This document shows positions 18,001 through 25,887 of a DNA stretch of 64,000 nucleotides, in pieces. The stretch is from an uncultured Alistipes sp. GTDB lineage: Bacteria > Bacteroidota > Bacteroidia > Bacteroidales > Rikenellaceae. The notes under the pieces are model-generated. The model saw only the letters and a program-made list of their open reading frames with translations, did no database searches and had not been told where the DNA came from. The position numbers were made by a program, and so were the translations under genes. The stretch spans positions 162,829-226,828 of the forward strand of contig CALLRW010000002.1 of the NCBI GenBank assembly GCA_938014215.1. Direction: 5' to 3'. Numbering within the stretch: position 1 is the first letter of the stretch; each line of letters begins with the position of its first letter.

Positions 18001-18214
18001 CGTGATGCTTTCGTACGACCTGTCGAGTCTGCTGCGCCGCTCGAAGCATTTCGCCGACCGCAATAGCTCGCTGAGCGTCTTTGTCAACGCCGAAAACCTC
18101 TACACCTTCACCAACTATACGGGCATCGATCCCGAGGTGGGTGGTGTAGGTCTCGACAGCGGCAAGTACCCCATCTCGCGCGTCTTCTCGTTCGGCATCA
18201 ACCTGACTTACTAA
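15095..18214 (+). CDS. SusC-type TonB-dependent outer-membrane glycan importer
   Basis: A 1039-residue outer-membrane transporter that takes up oligosaccharides bound by its SusD partner, energised by TonB-ExbB-ExbD. In order: signal peptide (residues 1-25), carboxypeptidase-regulatory-like beta-sandwich (about 27-100; VSGTVSDKNGAIVGASVLV), plug domain (about 110-230; TESMLQGQIPGVTI, ENVLWVVDGVPG, VILKDAASAAIYGAQ), then the 22-strand barrel ending RVFSFGINLTY with terminal aromatic. The ATG at 15095 fits the signal peptide. It forms an operon with susD 22 bases downstream. Confidence 0.97.
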   Translation: MKKLVHACACLLVVLLLIPVGTFAQSFTVSGTVSDKNGAIVGASVLVKDTTIGVSSDATGNFELTIPGTQAVLEVSFIGYKTREVAVSSTVTHVNVLLEEDAQRLEDVVVLGFGASARRADLSTSVGVLENVESNKTRPVTSTESMLQGQIPGVTIVAQGGDPTSTPSVTVRGVGSQSGENVLWVVDGVPGAPLNMNDIESIVILKDAASAAIYGAQSGAAGVILVTTKKAKSGAPSVTYEGNFGVRTATNLPQSLTVDEERRVREASLAVNGAQLPAAWNSPEMSQTRTDWIDEIFRTAIYQRHQVSVQGGTKRLSNRLSFNYNDDEGTLLSTYNKTASVRYNGSYRINDYITISEDAMYSNNKKRGTNTDSGYSGVIWLAMSMPRSARAYYDDGSFGGTSEIGSDDVAGLHGDLINPIRQLRAHSLIDKTQKFSTTTNLSIQNILPGLKFNSRFTYRDESNLYKRFDPMRTEPGKPYLTNELEYSTYNFWFWETENSLTYDNTFGRHTVGALLATTANKQAGRKFSVKGTGFENEDEIYQYLNMAANYEDPADSYYSPDANVAIVGRLSYSFDDRYFVTASWRRDYAGRLPKNRKSADFPAVTGAWKLSSEPFFPTNDVVSMVKLRASWGRIGNLGSIDYAYGAATLGILDYGYEPGQVGNSTNSNRVYPLARNYDLTWETSEQTDLGVDIDLFKNRLSITADVYWKRTYDLIQQQTMGWPNAMGLAAPLVNLGEIRNRGFELSANWKEQVNKDWSYFVGGNFSILKNWVSDIGVRNDDGSKAVWTHNYAFRNLNNIYQTAEGEPLYSYYLIHSAGIFQSDEEAAAYTWTNPETGEVSRIQPNAKAGDLKFVDYNNDGKIDANDRQYMGSYMPKITYALTAGFSWKNLSFSVMLQGAARTKAFNATKLTYLNEAEGSFNRSREILNAWSPTNTSTNIPRLNSSDPNGNFTTVSDWYLEDASYLRIKNVMLSYDLSSLLRRSKHFADRNSSLSVFVNAENLYTFTNYTGIDPEVGGVGLDSGKYPISRVFSFGINLTY

Positions 18215-18236
18215 ATCAATATAATTCAACAGGACA

Positions 18237-19907
18237 ATGAAAACGAAACTCATAGCAATATTTGCACTTGTATCGGGGGCGTTGACGATGAATTCGTGTG
18301 CGGATTTTCTCGACGTGGTTCCCGAAGGAACCCCGAGCGAGCAGACCTATTTCGCTACGGACAAGGATGCCGAGGATGCCATCGACGCCGTCTACTGGAT
18401 CTTCGGTGAGGGCGACGGCATGTGGGGCCGCGACCTCTTCTGGGAGCAGGGCTGCGGCGACGACTGCGTCTATACGAAGTCGCGCTGGTCGTCGCTCGAG
18501 ACGCTCCAGTTTACCGGTGAGGAGAGCCCGATCTCCGATTCGTGGGAGTATCTCTACAAATACATCTCCTATGCACAGTGGATCGTCTCGTCGCTGCTCG
18601 AGAAGGGTGAGGAGAACCTCTCGCCCGTCGAGAGCCGTGTGCTGGGCGAGGCCTACTTCATGCGGGCATTCCTCCACTTCCACGTTGCCTACCGTCACGG
18701 TACGAAGGATCTGGGCGTTCCGTTCGAGCGTTGGGAGGACTTCCCCGGCGGCTACAACAACGAAGTCTACAAGCAGCAGGCCAGCGTTGAGGACAACTAC
18801 GCGTTGATCATCTCCGATCTGGAGCAGGCCGCACGGCTGCTGCCCCTCTTCGAGACCTATACCTCGGCCGATTATGGCCGTGCCCATCGGGCCGCTGCCT
18901 GGGCGCTGATGGTGAAGGTCTACGCTTACTGGGCCTACTGGGATTCGAGCAAGTGGGCGCTGATCCCCGATCTGGTCGACAAGATCGAGAACGAGGGTGG
19001 CCGCGGGCTGCTGCCCGACTGCGCCGATCCGTTCAAGATCGAGAACAACTGGTCGAAGGAGTACATCTGGTCGGTCAACTCGATCGGCGGCACGAACCCC
19101 GGCGGCAGCGAGTTCCCGGGAGTCTGCCTGCGCAACACGGGCTGGGGATACTACAACGGCTGGGGTTCGGTCAAACCGACCCACGATCTCTACCTCGAGT
19201 ATCAGAAGCATCCGGGCGACAAGCGTCTGCAGCTGAATCTGATCGGTTATCAGGACGAGATCAACACCTTCACCTTCTTCGGCAACAAGGCGATGAAGTA
19301 TTCGGAGAACGGCGGTGACGCCGTGCTGTCGGGCTACTCGGTGGCCAAGTACATGGAGCCCTACACCTACGGTAACGAGGTCTTCGACAGCGAAGGTCAG
19401 CTCGATCCGACCGCAACGGCCCTGACCAACCCCCACATCTCGACCAACGGCGACTTCCCGACGACGGATCTGAACGTGCCGCTGATCCGCTTTGCGGAGA
19501 TGGTGCTCTTCAAGGCCGAGGCGCTGCTCATGCAGGGTAAGAGCGGTGCCGCTGCCGAACTGAACCGCCTGACGAAGCGCGCCGGACTGGGCGAAATCTA
19601 CCAGGAGGGTTCGGTGACGATGGCCGACCTGAAGCACGAGCGCCGCTGCGAGCTGGCCTTCGAGTTCACGGACCGTTTCCAGGATCTGAAGCGCTGGAAC
19701 GAGACCGCGATCCTCAGCAACAAGCTCAAGGGCAATGTCCCCGACGTGGCCGGTCAGAGCGAAGGCGTGAAATGCACGGTGAAGGATATCTGGCCCGTGG
19801 GTGACGCAACGCGCAGCTATTCGGCCGCCAACCAGCTGGTCTTCCCCTATCCTCCGCAGGAGATCGTGAAGGCCGGCGGCAAGTGGAAGCAGCCGCTGAA
19901 CTATTGA
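18237..19907 (+). CDS. SusD-type surface glycan-binding lipoprotein
   Basis: A 556-residue RagB/SusD lipoprotein that caps the SusC barrel and binds glycan at the cell surface. The lipobox cysteine is C21 (ALTMNSC). The N-terminal SusD helices (FLDVVPEGTPSE, then YFATDKDAEDAIDAVYW) and the C-terminal ERRCELAFEFTDRFQDLKRW signature are present. SusD pairs are too variable to read the ligand from sequence. A terminator follows, so the downstream GH92 operon is partly independent. Confidence 0.96.
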   Translation: MKTKLIAIFALVSGALTMNSCADFLDVVPEGTPSEQTYFATDKDAEDAIDAVYWIFGEGDGMWGRDLFWEQGCGDDCVYTKSRWSSLETLQFTGEESPISDSWEYLYKYISYAQWIVSSLLEKGEENLSPVESRVLGEAYFMRAFLHFHVAYRHGTKDLGVPFERWEDFPGGYNNEVYKQQASVEDNYALIISDLEQAARLLPLFETYTSADYGRAHRAAAWALMVKVYAYWAYWDSSKWALIPDLVDKIENEGGRGLLPDCADPFKIENNWSKEYIWSVNSIGGTNPGGSEFPGVCLRNTGWGYYNGWGSVKPTHDLYLEYQKHPGDKRLQLNLIGYQDEINTFTFFGNKAMKYSENGGDAVLSGYSVAKYMEPYTYGNEVFDSEGQLDPTATALTNPHISTNGDFPTTDLNVPLIRFAEMVLFKAEALLMQGKSGAAAELNRLTKRAGLGEIYQEGSVTMADLKHERRCELAFEFTDRFQDLKRWNETAILSNKLKGNVPDVAGQSEGVKCTVKDIWPVGDATRSYSAANQLVFPYPPQEIVKAGGKWKQPLNY

Positions 19908-19921
19908 TCAGTCACAACATG

Positions 19922-19963
19922 CGGAGGCGGATGTCCTGGCCGGGCAGCCGTCTCCGTTTTTTT
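19922..19963 (+). terminator. Terminator after susD
   Basis: CGGAGGCGG (19922-19930) pairs with CCGTCTCCG (19948-19956) with one wobble, followed by seven T. It separates the susCD transcript from the enzyme operon. Confidence 0.7.
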
Positions 19964-20079
19964 CGCACATCGCGGCCCGATGGCCGGGACCCTGGTGACG
20001 GACCACTCCGGTACGTGTCGGAGAGAGCGTAGCGGATTGGTTTTCGCCGGTTTCGGCGCGGAGGACCGGGTAAAAATCG

Positions 20080-20087
20080 TATCTTTG
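20080..20087 (+). promoter_or_regulatory. Promoter -7 element for the GH92 operon
   Basis: A perfect TATCTTTG box 33 bases before the GH92 ATG and after the susD terminator. It indicates a second transcription unit for the enzyme genes. Confidence 0.6.
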
Positions 20088-20120
20088 CAGAAGCGGTAAT
20101 CCGCTTTCTGAAACATCATC

Positions 20121-23030
20121 ATGCAGTCGACCATGTCTTTGATCCGAACCCTGCTGCCGGCCCTGAGTCTGCTGGCCTTCTCCTGTGCGTCGGAGAGTTC
20201 CGACCCGCTTGTCTGTGTCGATCCCTTCATCGGAACGGGATTCCACGGACATACCTATCCCGGGGCTACCACCCCTTACGGTATGGTACAGCTCAGCCCC
20301 GATACCCGTTCGGGCGACTGGGATGCCTGTGCCGGCTACTACTACGAGGACCAAACCATCGATGGATTCTCGCACACCCACCTCAGCGGAACCGGGTGTG
20401 CCGATCTGGCCGACGTGCTGTTCCGTCCGACGATGCGCGACGAGATCAATGCCGCGGGCGAATACGCTCCAGTCCCCTTCCGCTTCACCCACGAACAGGA
20501 GCAGGCCTCGTGCGGATACTATGCCGTCTCGCTGCCCGACGAGCGGATCGATGTCGAACTGACGGCTGCCCCCCGTACCGGCGTACATCGCTACCGGTTT
20601 CACGGCGAGGGACCCCGCCGCGTGGAGATCGATATGACCCATTCGGTGGGTGAGGAGCGTCTCGAACGGTGGGAGCTCCGACCCTGCGGCGAGCGTGAGT
20701 TCTGCGGCATGCGCCTGACCCAGGGCTGGACGCCGAACCATCATGTCTGCTTCTCGGCCGCCTTCTCGGCGCCGTTCGTCGACACGAAGGTTCTCGACAG
20801 CGGGGTGGCGGTGCTGACCTTCGACGAGACGGTCGACACGCTGACCATCGCCGTCGGACTCTCGTCGGTCAGCTGTGAGAATGCCCGGGAGAACCGCCTG
20901 GCCGAGGTTCCCGAACTCGATTTCGACCGGGTACGGAGGCAGGCCGAGACGCTGTGGCGTGAGGCACTGGGCGCGGTGACCGTCACGGGCGGTACGCCGG
21001 AGCAGCGCCGCAACTTCTACACGGCCCTCTACCATACGAAACTGACCCCCAATCTGATGAGTGACGTCAACGGAGAATTCCGCCGCCACGACCAGACGAT
21101 CGGCCACTTGCCCGAGGGGCAGCGCTACTATTCGACCCTCTCGCTGTGGGATACCTTCCGGGCCTGGAATCCGCTGCAGACGCTTATCGATACGACGCTG
21201 GTCAACAACATGGTCCGCAGCATGCTGGACATGTATGACTGCACGGGCGAACTGCCGATCTGGCCGCTGGCCTCGGGCGAGACCCGTACGATGATCGGTT
21301 ACCACGCCGCTTCGGTGATCGCCGATGCCTGGATGAAGGGGATTCGCGGTTATGACGGCGCGAAGGCGCTGGCGGCGATGGTCCGCTCGTCGGAGATCAA
21401 CGCCAAGGGGGCGGATCTCTATGCGGCGCTGGGGTATGTCCCCTCGGATGCCCGCAACGAGTCGGTATCCTGCACGCTGGAGTACGCCTACGACGACTGG
21501 ACGATTGCCCGCATGGCCGAGGCGCTGGGCAACGACGAGGTGGCACGCCGCTACCGCGAACGGGCGATGAACTACGTGAATCTCTTCGACGGTTCGACGG
21601 GTTTCTTCCGCGGACGCCGCTCCGACGGCGGCTGGACCACCCCCTTCGAACCCTTCGCCACGGGGCGTGACTATACGGAGGCAACCCCCTGGCACTACCG
21701 CTTCTTCGTGCCGCACGACGTCAACGGGATGATCCAGCTGCTGGGCGGCCGCGAGGAGTTCCTCTGCCGGCTGGACAGCCTCTTCACCTTCGAATCGGAC
21801 GCGATGCGCCTCGATGTCTCCGACGTCACGGGGCTCATGGGGCAGTATGCCCACGGCAACGAACCGAGCCACCACATGGCCTATCTCTACAGCTATGCCG
21901 GCCAGCCGTGGAAGACCCAGGAGCTGACGCGCCGCCTGCTCGACGAGATGTATGCCCCGACGCCCGGCGGCATCATCGGCAACGAGGATTGCGGGCAGAT
22001 GTCGGCCTGGTACGTCCTCTCGTCGCTGGGTCTTTATGCGGTCTGCCCGGGCTCGAACGAGTTCGTGCTGACCACGCCGCTCTTCGAACGGGCCGTGATC
22101 CGGCTCGGTAACGGCCGTACGCTGACCGTTACGGCCAACCATCCCGAACGAAACCGCTACATCCATGCGGTCCGCTTCAACGGCGAGCCCGTGGAGGAGA
22201 ACTACATTACTTACGACCGGCTGATGGAGGGGGGTGAGCTGGCCTTCGAACTGGCGGCCGAACCCGACACGACCCGCGGCACGCAGCCCGGGACGGAGCC
22301 CTACTCGCTGACCCGCGGGCGGATGGTCTCGATCCCCTGCACGACGACCGACGCCTCGCTCTTCGACAGCAGCACCTCGATCGATCTGGCCACGACAACC
22401 CTGGGCGCCGAGATCCGCTATACGCTCGACGGAACGGAACCTACGCGTGAATCGCCGCTCTACGAGGAGCCGATCTTCGTCGACCGTACGCTGACGCTGC
22501 GGGCACGGGGCTTCCTCGACGGTGCCGCTCCGAGCCGCGAACTGGTGCTCCGCGCCGTGAGGGCCCGATTCAAACCCGAGGACCGGTTGGAAAACGTGCA
22601 GCCCGGCGTCTCGTACCGCTACTACGAGGGGAACTTCTCGCGGGTGGCGGATCTGGAGGGAGAGCCCGTCGTGGAGGAGGGGGTGATGCCGGAGGTGACG
22701 ATCCGCCACGCCCGGCAGAGCGACCACTTCGGATACATCTTCGAAGGGGCTGTCTACGTCATGTATCGGGGTATCTGGCAGTTCCGTCTGCAGAGCGATG
22801 ACGGCAGCGTGCTGGAGATCGACGGCGAACGCATCGTCGACAACGACGGCTCGCACGCCTCCGTGGCCGCTACGGGACGGGTGGTCCTCGAGGAGGGGGT
22901 GCACCGCTTCCGGCTGCTCTATTTCGAGGATTACGAGGGCGAGGAGCTCACGTGGGAGTGGCGGGCCCCGGGTGCCGAACACTTTGAACCCGTTCCGGCC
23001 GAAGCCCTCTTTACACAGGCATCCCGCTGA
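20121..23030 (+). CDS. GH92 alpha-mannosidase with CHB_HEX-like and PA14 modules
   Basis: A 969-residue lipoprotein (LLAFSCAS lipobox) of glycoside hydrolase family 92, calcium-dependent inverting exo-alpha-mannosidases. The GH92 domain spans about 25-740: VDPFIGTGFHGHTYPGA at the N-terminus, then the acid motifs GNEPSHHM (about 579) and GNEDCGQMSAW (about 620). Beyond it are a chitobiase C-terminal-like sandwich (about 750-815; IRYTLDGTEPT) and a PA14 lectin-like domain (about 830-960; FQLQSDDGS-type core, here FRLQSDDGSVLEIDG). The extra modules suggest glycan binding at the surface. It starts the enzyme operon. Linkage preference cannot be told. Confidence 0.95.
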   Translation: MQSTMSLIRTLLPALSLLAFSCASESSDPLVCVDPFIGTGFHGHTYPGATTPYGMVQLSPDTRSGDWDACAGYYYEDQTIDGFSHTHLSGTGCADLADVLFRPTMRDEINAAGEYAPVPFRFTHEQEQASCGYYAVSLPDERIDVELTAAPRTGVHRYRFHGEGPRRVEIDMTHSVGEERLERWELRPCGEREFCGMRLTQGWTPNHHVCFSAAFSAPFVDTKVLDSGVAVLTFDETVDTLTIAVGLSSVSCENARENRLAEVPELDFDRVRRQAETLWREALGAVTVTGGTPEQRRNFYTALYHTKLTPNLMSDVNGEFRRHDQTIGHLPEGQRYYSTLSLWDTFRAWNPLQTLIDTTLVNNMVRSMLDMYDCTGELPIWPLASGETRTMIGYHAASVIADAWMKGIRGYDGAKALAAMVRSSEINAKGADLYAALGYVPSDARNESVSCTLEYAYDDWTIARMAEALGNDEVARRYRERAMNYVNLFDGSTGFFRGRRSDGGWTTPFEPFATGRDYTEATPWHYRFFVPHDVNGMIQLLGGREEFLCRLDSLFTFESDAMRLDVSDVTGLMGQYAHGNEPSHHMAYLYSYAGQPWKTQELTRRLLDEMYAPTPGGIIGNEDCGQMSAWYVLSSLGLYAVCPGSNEFVLTTPLFERAVIRLGNGRTLTVTANHPERNRYIHAVRFNGEPVEENYITYDRLMEGGELAFELAAEPDTTRGTQPGTEPYSLTRGRMVSIPCTTTDASLFDSSTSIDLATTTLGAEIRYTLDGTEPTRESPLYEEPIFVDRTLTLRARGFLDGAAPSRELVLRAVRARFKPEDRLENVQPGVSYRYYEGNFSRVADLEGEPVVEEGVMPEVTIRHARQSDHFGYIFEGAVYVMYRGIWQFRLQSDDGSVLEIDGERIVDNDGSHASVAATGRVVLEEGVHRFRLLYFEDYEGEELTWEWRAPGAEHFEPVPAEALFTQASR

Positions 23031-23064
23031 ATATGAATCTTAAAACCGTAAAATACCGAGAACC

Positions 23065-23934
23065 ATGAAAAAGAGTCTGATCTTGTGGGCCGCCTCGCTG
23101 CCGCTGTTGTTTCTGACGGCATGCGGCGGTCATGAAAAAGCGGTGCCCGAGTTGAATGTCATGTCGTTCAACATGCGCTACGACAACCCCGAAGACGGGG
23201 AGAACAACTGGCAGTATCGCCGCGAACGGGTCGCCCGGGTGATTGCCGCGAACGATGTCGATCTGTTCGGCGCCCAGGAGCTGCTCGTGGGCCAGCTCAA
23301 CGACCTGAAGGGGCTGCTGCCCGGCTATGCCGAGGTGGGGGTCGGACGCGAGGACGGCGCCGAGGCGGGCGAGTTCAATCCGGTCTTCTACCGTACGGAC
23401 CGCTTCGAACTGCTCGACTGGGGCACCTTCTGGCTGAGCGAAACCCCCGAAGTGGCCGGTTCGAAGGGGTGGGACGGCGCCTGCGAACGGCTGGCCACCT
23501 GGACCGTGCTGCGTGACCGGGACGGCCGCGAACTCTTCTTCATCAATACGCACCTCGACCACATGGGCGAAGTGGCCCGCCGCGAGGGGGTTTCGCTGCT
23601 GCTCGGGCGGATCGATTCGCTCAGCGGCGGACGCCCCGTGGTGCTGACCGGCGACTTCAACGCCACGCCCGATTCGGAGGTCATCGCCCACGTCCTGGCC
23701 GACGGCCGGTTGCGCCACACGCGCGACGTGGCCGACGTCCGGGAGGGCGCCTCGTGGAGTTTTGCCGACTACGGATCGATCCCCGAGGCCGACCGTCAGC
23801 TGATCGACTACGTCTTCGTGAACGACGGCCTTGACGTGCCGATGTATCGCGTGCTGCCCGACACGCTCGACGGCGGCTACCTCTCGGACCACGCTCCCGT
23901 CCTTGTCAAACTGCAATACAACGCCTCGAAATGA
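23065..23934 (+). CDS. Lipoprotein endonuclease/exonuclease/phosphatase (EEP) family enzyme
   Basis: A 289-residue lipoprotein (C20 in LLFLTAC) with the DNase I-like metal-dependent phosphoesterase fold. Active-site motifs in order: MSFNMRYDN, GAQELL, INTHLDHMG, LTGDFNATPDS and LSDHAPV. Members cleave DNA, sphingomyelin, inositol phosphates or other phosphodiesters. A lipoprotein inside a glycan locus suggests a small periplasmic or surface phospho-substrate. Its stop overlaps the next start (ATGA), so translation is coupled with the phosphodiesterase/phosphatase fusion. Confidence 0.9.
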   Translation: MKKSLILWAASLPLLFLTACGGHEKAVPELNVMSFNMRYDNPEDGENNWQYRRERVARVIAANDVDLFGAQELLVGQLNDLKGLLPGYAEVGVGREDGAEAGEFNPVFYRTDRFELLDWGTFWLSETPEVAGSKGWDGACERLATWTVLRDRDGRELFFINTHLDHMGEVARREGVSLLLGRIDSLSGGRPVVLTGDFNATPDSEVIAHVLADGRLRHTRDVADVREGASWSFADYGSIPEADRQLIDYVFVNDGLDVPMYRVLPDTLDGGYLSDHAPVLVKLQYNASK

Positions 23935-25868
23935 TGAAGCACCCACTGTGGAAATGCGCGCTGCTGCTCCTGCTGGCGGCTGCCGCCGTGACGGCCCGCG
24001 CCGAACGGCCGATCCGGATCCATTCGCACAACGATTATGCCCGCTGCGTCCCCTTCTACGAGGCCTATTCCCAGCAGGTGGCCTCGATCGAGGTCGACCT
24101 CTTCCTCCACGACGGGCTGCTGCTCGTTGGCCACGACGAGGAGGATCTCACGTCCGACCGGACCTTCGAGAAGCTCTACGTCGAGCCGCTGGTCGAACTC
24201 TATGCCCGCAACGGAGGCCGCCCCTGGCGCGACTCCGACGAGGAGCTGCAGCTGATGATCGAACTCAAGTCGGAGACCGACCCCACGCTGCGTGCCGTGA
24301 CCGGGGTGCTCGACCGCTGGCCCGAGGTCTTCGACACGCGGCGCAACCCCCACGCCGTGCGCATCGCCGTGACGGGGCGTGTGCCGGCTCCGGAGGATTT
24401 CGACCGTTACGCCCCCTACGTGCGTTTTGACGGGGAGTGGGATGCCGACTATACGCCGGCCCAACTGGAGCGCGTGGCGCTGATCAGCGCCAATTTCCGT
24501 GCCTTCTCGCAGTGGAACGGCAAGGGCTCGATCCTCCCCGGGGAGCTGGCCCGCCTGCAGCAGGTGATCGACCGGGCGCACGCCTGGGGAAAGCCCGTCC
24601 GCTTCTGGAACGCTCCCGAGGGGACAACCTCCTACTACACCTTCTACGACCTGGGGATCGACTACTTCAATACGGACCGTCCGGAGACCTGCGCCGCCTT
24701 CTTCCGTGACTTTGCCAACAAGAATTTCCGCATCGGCGCCCACCGCGACGCCGAAGGGGGTGTCACCGGCACGAAACGCCTCGACAAGACGACGCGTAAC
24801 TTCAGCGGCTTCCGCAACGACAAGCTCCAGCTCTCGGAGGGGATCGACATCTATACGCCGACCTATCGCAACGACGGCGGCCGCGGTCCGGTGCGCAACG
24901 TGATCTTCCTGATCGGCGACGGCATGGGGCTTTCGCAGATCCTCGCCGCGGCATACGCCAACCGGGGGCTCTCGACCCTGAAGATGAAGTACATCGGGCT
25001 GCAGCGCAACAACGCCCTGGGGGTCTTCACGACCGATTCGGCCGCGGGCGGCAGCGCCCTGGCCACGGGCGAGCGCCACGCCAACCGCCACATCGCGATG
25101 AGCACTGACAGCGTTCCCTACCCCTCACTGAGCGACTGGTTCTACGACCGGGGGCGTGCGGTCGGGGTGCTGACGCTGGGCAACGTCGCCGACGCCACTC
25201 CGACGGCCTTCTACGGCCATTCGGTCGAGCGCGACAACGCCGACGAACTGACCCGCGCGCTGCTGGACGGTCGTCTCGACCTGCTCTGCGGCAGCGGCAT
25301 CCGCCAGTTCGAGGAGCGGCAGGACGGCGTCGATCTGATCGGCGAATTGTCGAAACGCTATGATTTCGTCCGCTCGGTCGATGCGATCAACGGGGATCGA
25401 CGCCCGGTCATCTGCATCGACGAACGCATGGACGAGGCGGCCGAGGAGTCGAACCTCACGCTGCTGGCCGACGCTACGCGCGCCTCGATCGAAAAGCTGC
25501 AGCAGCGCAGCCGGAAGGGCTTCTTCCTGATGGTCGAGGGGGCCAAGATCGACTATGCCGGCCATTCGTGCTGTCTGCCCGGGTCGGTGATCGAGATGCT
25601 GAGCTTCGACCTGGCCGTGGCCGAGGCGCTGAAGTTCGCCGACAGGAACGGCGAGACGCTCGTCGTCGTCACGGCCGACCACGAGACCGGCGGCCTGGTG
25701 CTGCTCGACGGCGACGAGGATTCGGGACGCATCATGGGCCTCTACACGAGCGACGACCATACGCCGGCCATGCTCCCCGTTTTCGCCTACGGACCCGGTG
25801 CCGACCGCTTCTGCGGCGTCTACCTCAATACGGAGATCGCCCGCCGCATCCGCGAACTGACCAGGTAA
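23931..25868 (+). CDS. Fusion of a GDPD/PLC-like phosphodiesterase and an alkaline phosphatase
   Basis: A 645-residue exported protein. After a signal peptide the N-terminal half (about 25-290) resembles glycerophosphodiester/PI-PLC-like barrels: IHSHNDYA, SIEVDLFLHDGLLLVGHDEEDL-type segment and MIELKSETD. The C-terminal half (about 315-645) is a complete alkaline phosphatase: LIGDGMGLSQ metal site, nucleophile Ser at about 370 in TTDSAAGGSALATG, MVEGAKIDYAGHS, TADHETGG and a final HTPAMLPV histidine. The order suggests opening of a phosphodiester followed by removal of the monoester. It sits between the EEP gene (4-base overlap) and a glycosidase gene. Confidence 0.9.
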   Translation: MMKHPLWKCALLLLLAAAAVTARAERPIRIHSHNDYARCVPFYEAYSQQVASIEVDLFLHDGLLLVGHDEEDLTSDRTFEKLYVEPLVELYARNGGRPWRDSDEELQLMIELKSETDPTLRAVTGVLDRWPEVFDTRRNPHAVRIAVTGRVPAPEDFDRYAPYVRFDGEWDADYTPAQLERVALISANFRAFSQWNGKGSILPGELARLQQVIDRAHAWGKPVRFWNAPEGTTSYYTFYDLGIDYFNTDRPETCAAFFRDFANKNFRIGAHRDAEGGVTGTKRLDKTTRNFSGFRNDKLQLSEGIDIYTPTYRNDGGRGPVRNVIFLIGDGMGLSQILAAAYANRGLSTLKMKYIGLQRNNALGVFTTDSAAGGSALATGERHANRHIAMSTDSVPYPSLSDWFYDRGRAVGVLTLGNVADATPTAFYGHSVERDNADELTRALLDGRLDLLCGSGIRQFEERQDGVDLIGELSKRYDFVRSVDAINGDRRPVICIDERMDEAAEESNLTLLADATRASIEKLQQRSRKGFFLMVEGAKIDYAGHSCCLPGSVIEMLSFDLAVAEALKFADRNGETLVVVTADHETGGLVLLDGDEDSGRIMGLYTSDDHTPAMLPVFAYGPGADRFCGVYLNTEIARRIRELTR

Positions 25869-25887
25869 CGAACCGAAACCATCCGCT

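Noticed and set aside
15104..18253. 1049-codon ORF opposite susC
   Set aside because: Shadow of SusC; composition is biased toward Arg/Val/Gly/His and lacks any domain.
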